Shown: positions 1 to 12,243, counted from the first letter of the stretch. The stretch: DNA of 64,000 nt from Setomelanomma holmii (GCA_010015745.1 ML978246.1:62001-126000), one strand, 5' to 3'. The notes: generated by a model not told the origin, from the sequence alone. Made by a program: numbers and translations.

Positions 1-732
1 GGCGCCGCGCCGGGGATGATGGATGCGGGTGGGTAAGTGGCTTTTGCTTCGAGTGTGCGGCTTTCAGAAGCATATGAGAAATGATGGTAGACGAGTGTAT
101 GTACTACGCTTGAGAAGGAAAAATGTGTAGAAGTTTGGATCGTGTAGTATTAGTCTTTCGGGCGCTGCTCCATTCCGGCGACTCACTCCGGCTAATGGCA
201 GCCGCCAGACGACGTACTCTCGCTTGCTCTAATACGGCTGCGCCCAGCGACCTATGCACCTGGGACTATCAAGTCTACGCCGCACCTGTGCGCCTGCGCG
301 TCTGATTGCATTGAACGTCACTGCTGATGGTCTGTACGTCGAAGCTGACAGAATGCAATGTCGGAGAGAATGCGCCGCAGCACGCAAAGACAAACCGACC
401 CGCAGCTCCACCGATAGAAGTCTCTCCGCCGACCGGTTCGTGCCGTGTTCACGGGGGTTCACACGTGTGAGCCCTGCACGTCTCCAACAATAGCGCACCG
501 CATATTGAACCGCGTGTTAATATCGCATGTCTTCACTTCTAATCCATCCAACTCGACACCGCTTTACCGCCATTGGCTACGCGAATCCTCAATGCCACAC
601 TAACGAACAGAATACCGGTCATCCACGTTGGGTTACCACAGCCCTGGATCTTGGACGTCCTTCATAGCTTGCTGGAGGAAGCGACGCCAAAAGTTTGTCT
701 CTCGCACTTCTCGCCTGCTCGTTTTTGCCACC
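1..732. other. No gene recognised
   Basis: The reading frames here are short, overlap on both strands and show no domain. The stretch ends in the 5' leader of the methyltransferase gene. Confidence 0.5.
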
Positions 733-2317
733 ATGGCATCTTCGAATGAACCCCAGATTGAACCCACAGAGGCCGGCGATGTGCCTACCGCCGATGAGGC
801 TAGCAGCTCCGGCCCGTCGCTTGAAATAGACGCATGTCCCACCTCTTGGCGCGGTACTTTCAGGACTGACAGGTGACTTGATAGACCGACGAGCGCGACT
901 CTGCATTTGGTGACAACCAGTCCTCGTACGCTGTGTGACCGTTCCTGCACCTTGGCCACTTCACTGACACTGCACAGCTACACAATGTCTGCAACATCTT
1001 CAGTCTTCAACTTTCGATACGAGCATGGACGGCGATATCACGCCTACGCGGAGGGGAAGTATCCGGTGCCAAACGATGAGGTGAGCCCAACACGACTCAC
1101 CCGCCCGGCGCTTACTGATGCGATATGACAGGCCGAGATGGACAGATTAGATCTCCAACATCACGCCTTCCGCTTGACACTCAACGGCAAGTTATATCGC
1201 GCGCCAATTCCAGCAGACGTACAGAATGTACTCGACGTGGGTTGCGGTACTGGTATCTGGAGCATCGAGTTTGCAGACGAGCACCCATCTGCACGCGTCC
1301 TTGGCACAGACCTAAGTCCAATCCAACCAGCCCAAGTACCGCCTAATTGCGAATTTCTCATCGACGACTGCGAACAAGAATGGATCTTCCACAACCAGTT
1401 CGACTTCATCCATACCCGTGCCATGGTCGCAGCCATCAAAAACTGGAGTCGCTTCTTTGAGCAAGCATATGCCAACCTGCAGCCCGGAGGCTACATCGAA
1501 TGTCAAGAACTGGTCTTCCCAATCCGCTGCATGGATGCTGGCGTCACCGCAGCAAATTCGCCTCTCATGCGCTGGTCAGAACTGTTCCTCGAGGCTGCCT
1601 CCAAGATTGGACTAGACGCCGCAGGGCCTCGAAGCTTGGCTCCAAAGTTCCGTGATGCCGGCTTCGTCGACATCAACGTCAAAACGTACAAATGGCCGCT
1701 TGGCAAGTGGGCGAAAGGTGCCAAGTTCAAGCTTCTTGGGAAGTTTGTAATGGAAGACCTCATGGACTGGCTGCCGAGCAGTTCGCTAGGCTTATTCACG
1801 AGGATCTTGGGCTGGACGCGAGAAGCGGTCGAACTCTTCTTGGCAGAGTGCAGGATGGAAGCGAAGAGGAAAGATCGACATTACTACGGCGAAGTGTAAG
1901 TACAAAATCCTCAGTATGGGACTGTGCTGACTAGGTAGATACATGTGGTGGGCACGCAAAGCCGAAGACGCCAACAGCTCAGGCTACCACAGCAGCGAGC
2001 CGGTCCACGATGAAGAGAACATCGAGTCGGACGAAGACGATCACGGACAGCACGCGACCGAACCTACGTCGGGAACAAGCGTACCGTTGCCGACGACGAC
2101 CGATGCGACACAAGCTTCGGTGGAGCAGCTGTCGGCTCTTGCTGTGAGCTCAAAGGATGATGAGCCTGGGGCAGAATCACCTGGCGTCGTGGCTACGGGG
2201 TCGAAGGGCGAGGCCGATGCAAAGAAAGAAGACGTTCCTGTGACGGAGACGGCATTGAAGCCTGAAGATTCAGTGTCGAGTACCACCAAGGATACGTCAA
2301 CGATCTCGACATCGTGA
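733..2317 (+). CDS. LaeA-like SAM-dependent methyltransferase
   Basis: Four exons are proposed: 733-872, 978-1080, 1132-1895 and 1939-2317. They join in phase with GT-AG introns and give 461 residues. The start sits in a GCCACCATGG context. After a short acidic N-terminus comes the family lead-in ending in NDE, then DRLDLQHH. SAM motif I, VLDVGCGTGIWSIEF, lies at about residues 114-128, and motif II, GTDLSPIQP, follows. These features mark the LaeA/TAM-like class I methyltransferases of ascomycetes, whose founding member regulates secondary metabolism. Most relatives have unknown substrates. The C-terminal 120 residues are acidic and Ser/Thr-rich and probably disordered. No biosynthetic cluster adjoins it, so a regulatory role is not shown. 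The family call is firm and the target is unknown. Confidence 0.85.
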
Positions 2318-3053
2318 TGACCGAATAGCCTCTTGTCTTCCTCGGGTACCACTTCACTCGCTTCAATTCGCACTTCTGTCTCCGCTTCAGCGTCACGACC
2401 TCACGAATCACGCACCCATTTTGTAGATGACCAACACTTTTGTAGATGAAAACACCTTGAATACACACACGTCCATGCCATTCAAGAGATCCTGTCTCAA
2501 GACCAAATTGCACTAATCACCAGAATTACAGAAACGTACTCCTAAACAACCATGAACCAGCCCTCGTAAACAAAAAAGTCCAAAACACCGCCCTGAACCA
2601 ATACGCAAAGCCAAAACACTTTCGACCCAGATTGGCGGGACAGATTGTGCTTGCACACTTACATCGCACCGCACTTACATCGGCTACCACATCCCTACTC
2701 GCGACGAGGCCGGGGAATAGGACGAGGCGGAAGCGACATGTTCATACCCTGTCTACCTTCAGCACGCTGAACGTCAGCAATTCACAATCGGATCAAAATC
2801 TCCAGCACGCCATCTAGCCCAGCGGCGACGACGTGCCTCGCTTGCCCTGTCGGCGCGGCGGTGCGCCCGGACGCGCTCCGCGGTGCCTCGGAGGCGTGAC
2901 ACAGACGAAGACGAAGTCGAAGTCGGTGATGAGGCCTGTATGGATTCCATACACTGGATTTTATGGTGTGATACTGTGGCGTGGCTGATCTCAGCATCCT
3001 CATCGCTTTGCTGCGACGACGACGACGACGAGGCCTGGCTATCTTCATCGGTG
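2318..3053. other. Intergenic, 3' flank of two convergent genes
   Basis: It lies between the methyltransferase stop and the end of the small minus-strand gene. A minus-strand frame from 2774 is rich in Ser, Asp and Arg, but I could not splice it in phase to the neighbouring gene. I see no other signal. Confidence 0.4.
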
Positions 3054-3083
3054 TCACTGCTTTGCTGCGATGACGATGAGGGG
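3001..3083. repeat. Imperfect 54-bp direct repeat with (GAC)n core
   Basis: GCTTTGCTGCGA occurs at 3005-3016 and again at 3059-3070, a period of 54 bp. Each copy is followed by GAC/GAT triplets. On the minus strand one frame would encode a repeated SSQQS...DED segment, so it may be a small repeat expansion. Confidence 0.5.
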
Positions 3084-3465
3084 GGGCTGCTTGGACTCAG
3101 CACTTTCGAACACTTGATACAATTTAGTAGCGTGACTAACCTCCACTCCCTCGGCCGCAGGAGGCACGTACGCATTCCACACCCGCGCCGGGATGCGGAT
3201 GTACTGCCTGCCCTGACTCTGCCCACCTGCATTTGCAGCTGGTGGATTCGAAAGTTGTGGCTGTACCACGCGTTGTGGCGCCGATTGTGGTAAGGTGACA
3301 GGCTTACTTGAGCCCAGGACCGTCTACACGTTGTTACTTGGTATGTTTATACTCTTGTTTTATCATTTTATGTACGTGAAGGTGAAGCCAATATTAGAGA
3401 AGACTTACGTTGATGATGAGCTTTTGCTTGCCCTGAGCGTCGATGTAGTAATAGGACCAGCACAT
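3054..3465 (-). CDS. Small hypothetical protein (two exons)
   Basis: A proposed minus-strand gene has exon 1 at 3465-3409, encoding MCWSYYYIDAQGKQKLIIN, and exon 2 at 3323-3054. They are joined by an intron with a GTAAGT donor and a GTGTAG acceptor, in phase 0. The product is about 108 residues. It has a Pro/Gln-rich middle and the segment QYIRIPARVWNAYVPPAAEG, then a short hydrophobic tail (LIVIAA). I do not recognise a family. A GTTAGT donor and a TACTAA-like branch site near 3130 could mark a second intron leading to a different C-terminus, but no phase-compatible acceptor was found. The exon 1 to exon 2 join is the best-supported part. Confidence 0.4.
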
Positions 3466-3865
3466 GATGACTTGTCTCGATGTGCTTGATATGTGATATG
3501 TATTGTGGTGAAATTGGGAGATTTGCAGCGGGTTCTGTGCGTGGTGAAGGATGGAGAAGAGAAGTTTAGCTTGAAGGCGTTTATATCTAAAGAAACAATG
3601 TCCGTATTTGGATAGTCTTGATGGTACCAAGGTTGAGAGTTGTCCATGCATGGGAAAATTTGCTTTATATGAATAGAAGAGTTCAGTACCACAGTTCATC
3701 GAGCAGCCAACACAACTGGTGAGGACAGAAGCGAAGCAATTGTATGAATTAGGCTACCACTGAAATACATGTCTATCGATACTGTGAGGCCCTTCAGGCG
3801 CTGCTAACGCGATTAGACATCATTCATCAATTGTACCCGACGGTCCCTCATCATATGGAGAGAGC
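3466..3865. other. Intergenic
   Basis: It lies between the start of the small minus-strand gene and the stop of the large minus-strand gene. It is AT-richer than its surroundings. No coding frame or RNA gene was recognised. Confidence 0.4.
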
Positions 3866-6800
3866 CTACAACGCCCTCATACGGCTGCTCTCCGCCCTCG
3901 TTAACGACAACACCCGTGCATGTTCTGTATCCTCCTGTTCCTTGAACTTCGAGATCAGGTCCATCGTGCTGCGCCTGACACTAACAAGGCTCTTCTCTTC
4001 ACCAGCGGTGTCGTCGTCAACCATGGAAACGAGGCTGGGCTGTGCGCTAGCGTGGCTCAAGTGACTCAATTGGCTAGCATTACGCGAGTGTCTAGCGAAG
4101 CGAGCAGGGACTGTACGTGAGTGTACTGATAGCCGCTTGCTGTCGATGGACTTACGTGAGGGACTGCCGAAATTCTCGAGGCCAAAGTCGAGTTCGGTGC
4201 TGGGGCGAGGGTAGGACGGGATGCATGTTTCGTAGTACACCGACCACACACGGGCACGATCGTTGGCATGCTCCGAATCATTCCCACCGTCGTTGAAGTT
4301 CACAAGCTCATTGAGATTCGGTGCGGATGAGTTTCGACGTGGTCGAAGTGTTGCCATCGAGTCGCCCTTGGGCAGTTTGCCCGTAGACTTTGCGTCGCTG
4401 TGCCGCTCGCTATGGCGTCGCACGACCTGCTTGTCGCTCCGCTGATGTCGCCGGTCATCAGCACCATCGGTTGCACCCGACATGAAGACCTGGGGGAGCA
4501 GCTCGAGTTCAGGGTGCTCAAGAGTGCCTCCTGAAGCGATAGAGCTACGATGGCCGCGCCCATGCTGGCGAAATTCCGAGCTGGATGATTTGAATATGCC
4601 CGAGTAGTAGTTCTTGATGAGCTTCCTGCCAAAGGTCATGGAATGACTCTTGGCCATCTTCCCGTTGCCGACCTTCTTCCTGCGCTTCTTCTCGCCTGGC
4701 AGAAGAGGTGGTGAGGGAATACGCTCGGTGGGGTCGATCAAGTCCTCGTCGTAGTCATCGTCCTTCGCTGATGCAAAGCATATCGCAGCTTCGAGTGCAA
4801 AGTCGCGTGTCTCGACGCGATCCTTCTTACTCACAGACACGGTGCGCTTAACACGTGTGTGTGAAGGATACCGACCCCATGCGCCAACAACTTCTGGGCT
4901 GTCACCCTGCTTCTCGAAAGCGGCCGCCAGATCTTTTTCTGCACCCAAATCACCCTTGCCCACTGTAGCGCTGCGACGATTCACCAGCGGCAGGCGGTGA
5001 TCAGCATCGTCATCGCAAGGTGTAGAAGGCGCGAGCATGGGCGCCGAGTACCGCTTGGGAGTGGCCGAGGCTTCTGCGATCGGGTCATTATCCTCGACCA
5101 CACTCGGGCGACGACCTGAAAAGCTCCCGCTACGCTCTCGAAATGGGCTTGCATGTACAGCAAGATCTTTGTTCTTTGGTAGGAACATGGAGGCTTTCTC
5201 CTCCTGGTGTGCTTTCAGTGCCTTGTTCCAGACATGGTTTGCACTCTTGTTTTTGCCCACAGCATCTTGCTCGGCTTGGAGGCTGACTAAAGATCGCGAT
5301 TGGCGACGCTCACGATCGGCGGGTATTGGAAGCGTGTCAAATGCTCCGTCTACAGCAACTTCAGGCGCGTCTGACTGCAGATTTGCCTCGCTCAGGCTGC
5401 GCATGCTCAGTCGCTTTGGATTGAGGAAGTTCATGATCGAGTTCGATGCTGTGATCTTCTTCGGCGGCGGCGACGGACTAAACTCTTCACGAAACTTCGA
5501 CTTCTTCGTGTCAGCCACGCTGTTCTTGCGAGGCAGCGCGGCGGGTGTAGTGAGCAGTGAGGTGTCTACCGAAGCCTCCTGTGCTGCAACCAGGTTCGTC
5601 GCGCCGTACCGCTGCACTGGCCGCGGCGTGTCTTCATTGTCAGTTGGAAATGAGTTTGAGCGTCGTGCCTTCCTTAGGTCCACTGACGAGTGGCTGAACG
5701 TGTGGTATCCAGTTGTCGGCCGCGACACGTTCAGCATTGATCCACCAAAGCTATCCGGAGGGCTATGAGGCCTGCTCGAATAGATGGAAGACGCAACATC
5801 AGCTCGAAGATCTTGCTCGTTGGGCACCACCTTACCCCATCTGCTGGGAACCTTGGAGCTGTGGAAACCGGAGCTGGAGGTGTGCCGTTCATGACGAGCA
5901 AGCTGTCTCTGTATCTGAGAATACCGACTCTGGTCAGATACAGTCCGATCGCTGAAGGGACGAGGAGGCGTAGGCAGCTCTGGCGCATCGGCAAGCTGGT
6001 CCCACGACAGTAGCGAGCCAGACCGCAGGTGGTGTGAGATTCGCATGCTGTAGAGATGCACAGAGCGACGGGGGTTCTCCTCTTCATCTTCTTCTTCGGC
6101 CTCTTCTTCCTTGGTGACATCTTTGGCAGGAGTTGCATTCTCTCGCAGACCACTGCGGACAGAAGCTGATGCTCGAGGGCTAGTAATGGAGGTGGGTTGC
6201 TGAACGCGGATCTCAATTGCGCGAGCTGTTGCAGACGCGCCAGTTCCCCGGGAAATCACATAATCTTTGTTTGTACCGACCTGTTCGGTTTTGGCGTTTC
6301 GGGCAGTCTTGCTCCTGTCATAGTCCAGATTGGTTGATGTCTTAGACGCTTTGTCGCTAGCATGCTGTGGAGGCACCGGGAATTGCGACAAACGGAGGCT
6401 CTGGCTCATAACCTCAGACCACGGTATACCGTCCTTATCATGTGTCGTCAGACTTGGTAACCTCAACGGCGATATAGGCGATGGTTTGGGGAGCTCCATT
6501 GACGTGGCAGAGTGGGACCGTCGCAGCTTGCAATCTCGCTCGACTGCCCCATTCGCACGTAAGTTGGGCGTGCTGAAGACTTGTGTAAAGCGCGCCGACA
6601 GCGACATCATTGTAGGCTTCTGGATCTGATACGGCTCGAAATCGCGCTTGAGCTCGGTGCTACAGCGACGCTGGTTGGCCGATCCAGGAGTTGATTTGCT
6701 ACAAAAGTCAATGCAAGCAGGTATAAACGCTCGCAAATCACTGACCTGGCCGTAGAGGGTGCCCAATCAATGCTATGTATGCTCGGTCGCTTGCCCGGCG

Positions 6801-7359
6801 TCTTCTTTCCAATGTTCCTAGCAATGTCGTCCAGCACCTCGGCATCGGAGTCGTAGCCACCTTCCGCTGGCTTCTTGTCACTCAACAGGTCTTTGCGCAG
6901 GTCGTCTTTGGTGACCTTGAGCTTCCGCTGCGGTTCGTCATGCTGAATGACAGTAGCCGGCACTTCGTTCTCGGCCTTCTTGTCCTTGTGCTTAGACGCT
7001 GATGGATCTCCATCCTTCGTCGGCAAGTCTTTGGAGAACTTGCGTCTGATCATGGACCGCATGCTAGTCATCTTGTGCAGGCTGCGAAGACTGATGATGG
7101 AAGGCTGGCTTGATCGCGCGGGCACGGCCTTCTTTGTGGGCTTCAAATTGGGAGGGTCATCTTGAGCATTAGTGAAGATCTGCCGAAGCTCAAGCAGGTC
7201 TTCCGATTGAGCGCTGGTGAAGCGAGAGTCTGGTGAGACTGTTGGCCTGGGTAGTAATGGCTGTGCAGCTGGTGTTGTAGCGGTGACACGGGCATTTGGC
7301 AGCTCAGGAGAGTCGGCACGACCCTTTTGCTCTGCGGTGCAGCATAGCTTGGACGCCAT
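3866..7359 (-). CDS. Large Ser-rich, probably disordered protein of unknown function
   Basis: Exon 1 runs 7359-6746 and exon 2 runs 6698-3866. The 47-nt intron (GTCAGT donor, TTGTAG acceptor) joins them in phase 2 to give 1148 residues. The first ATG is at 7359 (MASKLCC) in a good CCACCATGG-type context; the frame upstream has no ATG. The protein is rich in Ser, Arg, Lys and Pro, with many RRxS and SxP sites that would suit phosphorylation. It has an acidic run (EEEAEEEDEEE) and a basic patch (KKRRKKVGNGKMAK). A more conserved-looking C-terminal part includes RARVWSVYYETCIPSYPRPS and the Ser-rich SPSRKSIDSKRLSVHSR. No catalytic domain was seen. I cannot name a family, so scaffold, polarity or signalling roles are only guesses. 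Confidence 0.8.
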
Positions 7360-7961
7360 TGGTGGTGATGATGTGAGTGGAGTCGACGCGGTAAGCTGTG
7401 TGATGGTCCGCCGTGTTATTATTGCAGAGCTCGTCTGCCACGAGGCGCGCCTGCCGTCCACCAGGATGGAAGTTTCGGCGCACTTCACGCCCAACCCTCA
7501 ACCCGAGGTGAGACGCCTTGAAATGGATGCGTAAAAGCATGCAGTACAGAAGATGGCCATCGAAGTATGGAAAATGGAAACAAGTCGACGATGCGGTGGC
7601 CATCGACGAGGCATGCCCTACCCGCAGGACAAAGGCAGGGGCTTCTATACAAATGGCAGTCACGACAGACTGCGACTCCCACCCCTTCTCGACATCATGA
7701 CAAATGCCCTCAAGCAGCCTGCTGGGGTCATGTGTATTGGTAAACAGGCAGCGGCATCAAGACTGCTTCTGACCATGAGTGTGACCTATGCCTGCTAGAT
7801 GCTTCATTGTGGACATTATGGCGCCGTCAGATCACGACGACATCATTTTTCCATCATGAACCCCTCTGCTCATCTGAGATGCCTCTTCGACTGCGGTGAC
7901 ATCTGCGAATGCGCTTGCGTGTATGGAAGTCGAGATGGGCGTGTCCATTATCCCGCACGCT
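7360..7961. other. Intergenic: 5' flank of the large protein, 3' flank of the nucleotidyltransferase
   Basis: No reading frame with domain or codon character was seen. It probably contains the promoter and 5' UTR of the minus-strand gene ending at 7359. Confidence 0.4.
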
Positions 7962-8891
7962 TCAACTCATCATCTTCTTCCCACTGGCATCCTCACTATA
8001 CAGCGCCTGGTCCTTGATCCAAGCCGCTACACCCTCAGTGCACAGTTTACCCACCTCATCCCACTTGCCGTCCTTCGCAGCTTTCCTCACCCTCGTTGAG
8101 CTCACGCCCACACCCTCGTCAGCCTGCACCATGTCGATCTGACTATCCCAAGCCGGCTCAAAGCCTGCATCTTTCTGCTCGCCATCTCTTAACCTCTGCA
8201 GGTACTTGCGCTGCTCCTCGACCGTCCCAAACTCGCTCGATGACGCGTCTGTTGGGTCGGTCGGGCGCTGGGTGACGCGCAGCTTGTGGCCGGCGGAGAA
8301 GAATGGCTTGAGAGCGGAAAGTGGAGGATTGTACTTGGGATAGTACTTGGGGTTGCAGAAGCGGATGAGGGTGTCGTAGCCGACGAGGTGGACGTGTATT
8401 GGGTTGGACGAGTAGAAGGGCGGCGTGGTTTCGGCAATCGCGACGGACTTGTCACTGTAGTAGGGTTCTTTGGTGAGGCCAATGTCGATGGAGATGTCTG
8501 CCACGTCTGCTGTCTGCGAGGCTTTCGTCTCTTTCAGACGTCGCGACAGATCTTCAGCGAAGACGGTCATCAAGGCGATGCGCTGCACGAAGCTGGCGGG
8601 GCTAGGCGCCTTGTCCGCATTGTGTGTGCTGAAGAGCAGCAGCAGTCTGAATGGAGCCTTTTCTGACGGCGCGTGCTGCTTCAGAGCTGAAGTTGCAAGT
8701 GTGAGGTGGGCTGTTGATGGCGGATTGAAGGACGAGTCGAGGATGTACAAGGTGCGCGGTTGTGTACTGGACGCATTTGCCGTGCGCACGACGCGAAACT
8801 TCGCGGGCGAAGATGTGAAAGATTGTAAGGCAGACTCGAGGTCTGGCAATATTGCTCGTATAGAAGCTATTCGAGAAGCCATATCAGCCAT
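7962..8891 (-). CDS. Nucleotidyltransferase of the NMNAT/Pof1 family
   Basis: A single exon of 309 residues. I chose the ATG at 8891 (MADMASRIASIRAIL); the open frame upstream to 9083 lacks conserved character. The N-terminal Rossmann core contains LDSSFNPPSTAHLTLA, a variant of the GSFxPxHxxH nucleotide-binding loop in which the usual leading Gly is Ser. Near the C-terminus VSSTRVRKAAKDGKWDEV matches the ISSTxxR motif of nicotinamide mononucleotide adenylyltransferases. Family members transfer an adenylyl group from ATP to NMN in NAD synthesis. Fungal Pof1-like members carry the same fold and are less well characterised. The replaced loop residues make Pof1-like function at least as likely as canonical NMNAT. 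The gene is intact. Confidence 0.8.
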   Translation of the reverse strand: MADMASRIASIRAILPDLESALQSFTSSPAKFRVVRTANASSTQPRTLYILDSSFNPPSTAHLTLATSALKQHAPSEKAPFRLLLLFSTHNADKAPSPASFVQRIALMTVFAEDLSRRLKETKASQTADVADISIDIGLTKEPYYSDKSVAIAETTPPFYSSNPIHVHLVGYDTLIRFCNPKYYPKYNPPLSALKPFFSAGHKLRVTQRPTDPTDASSSEFGTVEEQRKYLQRLRDGEQKDAGFEPAWDSQIDMVQADEGVGVSSTRVRKAAKDGKWDEVGKLCTEGVAAWIKDQALYSEDASGKKMMS

Positions 8892-9327
8892 TAGTACTAC
8901 AGTAAACAGTTGCGTAGCTTTCCTTGCATACCTCACCCGTGAAGACCAATTCGTCATCCCCGCAGCACGGGCCAACCTCGGCTCCATACCGGTAATCCTT
9001 CGAGTTCCATCTGTTCTCCGCGCTATCGCTTCGATACACCTTTCGACCATACTGGCGTACACACGTTTACTAAACTCAGTCAACGTCTGTGCATAAGGTC
9101 TAGGTGACCGTCTACTTCCAAAGCGTCAAGATCCTCTGGTGACGTACCCTCCTCCGCACGCGTGATCTAGAGAAGGTGCAGGGATAATCAGGACGCGCTT
9201 GTAATTCTCTCATTTGAACTTTCATTCACAAAGCATCTAGGGCGTGACTTTATTCGCGTCGTTGTCAGCTCTGAGGATACTCAAGTGCGGAATAACCAGT
9301 GCAAACACTCTCAACCGTGTATCACAA
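8892..9327. other. Intergenic
   Basis: It holds the 5' flank of the nucleotidyltransferase and the 3' flank of the amidase. I see nothing else in it. Confidence 0.4.
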
Positions 9328-10903
9328 TCACGTTCGTTGCCCATCTGGCCATTGTGAGAACCTCGAGGCCTGACAATCACCAAACACGAACCGCTGCTGC
9401 ACATTTTGTAACCATTGTTTGATATCACTCATATGGAGCGGGATACTACACCTTGCCGTGTGTGACCTATCTAGACCCAGCCCCTTCACCAGCCCATTGC
9501 CGGCATCTTTCGTGACTTCGGTGCCAGCTGGGTAGACGCCCATGGGTATGCTAAGCACGGGCGAGCCGGCTTTCGCTGCGAGTGGCTGGAGAGTGGGCGA
9601 GAGTGCGGGTACGAGCATGACGCTGCACTTATGCTTCTTGAACGCAGCGGCAATGCTGCCCGGGCCGGTGGTGAAGTGCTCTTCTCGCGCCATCATCTTG
9701 AGATACAATGGTTTGTCTGGCGATGTAGCAGCCGCGCGTTCGAAGCCCACTACATTCCGCGCCGGATACTTCTCCTCTGCACACGCCTTCGTGAAGTCAA
9801 TAAGGTCTTGCACATCGTTGATCGTGTTCGGGTTGGTTGCTAGCGAGGCGAGGTATGTGTTTATCGCGACTTTCATGCCAGTGTCGAGAATGATTTGTCG
9901 CTCTTCTGTGCTCAGAGCAGAGTACTCGCTTACGCCGGGGATGCAGAAGTCGTGGACTAGTGTGGCCCCGGCGGACTTGAGCACGCTGAGGACGAGCCGG
10001 AAGGGCCCGTGTTTTGCGTCGTGGAGGGAGGTCAGGTCCGCGAGATGCCAGGGGGATACCGATGCACATGCCGGTCAAGTCCAGAGTTGAACATGCAGGG
10101 CTGATCTGTTGGATGAGTTTGGACTTCGTTGGGGCATCGTGAGTGTCAATCTTCTTCGCAACCTCCAACGTGGCCTGCACCGCACCCCTCACCGTCCGCG
10201 CAAGCACACCAACCGTATCCAATCGCAAACTCGCATGCGCAATCCCCTCGCTCGGAATTAAACCTCGCGTCGGTTTAAACCCCACAATCCCAGATCGTTC
10301 CGCAGGCAAAACGACAGACCAACACGTCTCCGTCCCAATCCCAGCGGCGCACAATCCCAGCGCAACAGCAACTGCGCATCCACCACTACTCCCGCTAACT
10401 TTCATGCCAGGGTAGAATATGCCTTTCAATTGTCCGCCGCGCGGAGACCACCCGGAACACTCGCTCGTCGAGCGAAAGCCAGACCATGCAGCCATGTTCG
10501 CTTTGCCCAAGAGCATGGCACCGGCAGCGCGTAGGGCGGTTACGACGGCGGCTTCTTTGGATGGGCGGGCGCCAACGATGGCGAGGGAGCCGCATGTTGT
10601 TTGCGTGGAGTCGAGGGTGGGGATGTTGTCTTTGAAGAGGATTGGGATGCCGTGAAGGCAGCTGCGCGAATCGTGGAGTTCGAGTTCGCGGTCTAGGCAC
10701 TGGGCGTCTTTGATGGCGTCGGGATTGGTCTCAATGATAGCCCAGTATTCATGATTGACTTCTTGGTTCCGGGCTAGGTAGGCTTTGACCAGGTGTTCGC
10801 TTGTGAAGAGGCCGTTGGCGATGCCGTGGACCAAATCTGGCAAGGTCGCGTGGCGGAGAGGTTTTGGCGCCACATCAGTGGTTGAAGTATTTTTGGTAGG
10901 CAT
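9328..10903 (-). pseudogene. Amidase-signature protein, frameshifted
   Basis: The frame from the ATG at 10903 encodes the amidase N-terminal half. It contains LHGIPILFKDNI and the GSSGG serine loop (VSGSSGGCAVAVALGL), which in this family belong to the Ser-cisSer-Lys hydrolase centre. After GMCIGIP the frame is lost. The continuation (WHLADLTSLHDAKHGPF, then NGLVKG) lies in another frame down to 9328. A run of five C residues on the coding strand (10051-10055) in place of four explains the shift. The family's conserved TDGS is here TCWS, which would damage the oxyanion region, and the C-terminus after NGLVKG does not resemble the family. A sequencing error could explain the homopolymer but not the other changes, so I favour a pseudogene. 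Confidence 0.65.
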
Positions 10904-11471
10904 GGTTGTTCTTCGTGTTAGGTATTGGTTTGGTTGTTACTAGATCTGCAGTCGTGGCGAGCGTTGGGTGGAGTATTATTTATTGCGACCGTGACGGTCA
11001 TCATGGAAGGTGTGGTAGCTTCACTATGTCGTCGAGATAGTGAAGCCATCGCAGTGAAGAGCTTTGGTGATTCTCAGGGTGAGTTCCTCTGCGACCTCAG
11101 TCCAAAGAGCGACGCAGGGGTTTTATAGACCGTACACAATGTGCTGCGTCCGAGCATCGAGTCTCGTCTGATGGAATTTTACTGTATGGTTAGAACAAGA
11201 AAGAAATGACAGTGTAATCGAGAATCGGACGAATGTGGTAATAAGAATAGTTTGTTGTGGTCTGAGAGCTCGGAAGTCGAATCGAAACAGCCAAAGAATG
11301 ACACAATGGCAAATATGTTTGGGCGGATAACCTAGAGTCGACTCGAATGCAATGTAATCAGACGCCGATTATGCTATGCTATGCTCTTACTCCTGATGTG
11401 ATGCAATGAATATGCCGCCTAATATGTGTTCATAGAATTCGTAGATAGCGTGATGAAAGAGATAATGTGAC
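10904..11471. other. Intergenic
   Basis: It holds the 5' flank of the amidase and the 3' flank of the membrane-protein gene. No coding frame was recognised. Confidence 0.4.
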
Positions 11472-12243
11472 TCAATAGTCCTTCGGAAGCGAGTCGATCG
11501 CTCTGAATTCCCGAGTCGTTCGTCGCATTCGGGCCTGTACTGAGAACAAGGCAAGCACAATGAGCGCGTTGAAGACGATAATGAGCTGTAACCACTTGAC
11601 GACGACCTGGCCTATTGTTAGCGGTGATGTAGATCGGATTATGGCAGATTGACTGACAGCTTCGTTGCACGCTATGGCGGCATTGTCGCGGTCGTTGCCC
11701 TTCAGGTACTTTGGCAGGAAATTGCACGATGCCATCTCACGCGTGCAGAACTTGTTGGTGTTCTTCTTGCCGGACATCATCAAGGTCTCCGAGTCGCAAC
11801 CGAACGGGTCATTGCCCTTTGCAGAGAAGTGCAGAATCAATGAGGCGAGAGCGGCCGTGGCGCCAGTGATTGTCATTACAACCACAGAAAGCACCCAGAA
11901 TCGACGTTTGCCCTGCATTATCGTTAGTGAATTAATGAACAAGTAGTCTGATGCAACATACTGCAGCGAATTGCGTGTCCATGCCTGGTTTGCGCAGCGT
12001 GCTCCAAGCAATCAGCGCCATTACCGCAGCCGACAAATTCAAACATGCCGAAGCGACGGTGGCATCTGTCTCGTTGTCCTTGAAGTAGACAATCGTGTAA
12101 TCCGTCCCGATCCGAACTCCTCGTGGTACAATCCAGTCGCCTAGAATCCAGTAATGCGTCGTAAGAGCCAGGGACACCAGGGACAGCAAGAAGAACACGA
12201 TCGTCGGAACAAGCGCCACCCTCAGGATCTTCTCGTACTGCAT
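11472..12243 (-). CDS. Four-transmembrane fungal membrane protein, unknown function
   Basis: Three exons, 12243-11962, 11912-11658 and 11606-11472, join in phase 0 through two introns of about 50 nt (GTATGT and GTCAGT donors) to give 223 residues. Hydrophobic segments lie at about residues 10-28, 65-85, 99-122 and 184-202. That is the layout of claudin-like or Sur7/PalI-like fungal proteins, but no diagnostic motif of those families was seen. The loop between helices 3 and 4 has four Cys residues (FGCD, KFCT, SCNF, ACNE) that could form disulphides outside the cell. Start choice: MQYEKILRV at 12243 is the first ATG of the frame. Function is unknown; a plasma-membrane location is inferred from the helices. 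Confidence 0.75.

Noticed and set aside
4110..4165. A possible extra intron in the large disordered protein (GTAAGT...CAG)
   Set aside because: It would be only about 30 nt, and the frame reads smoothly through it with the same Ser/Arg-rich character.
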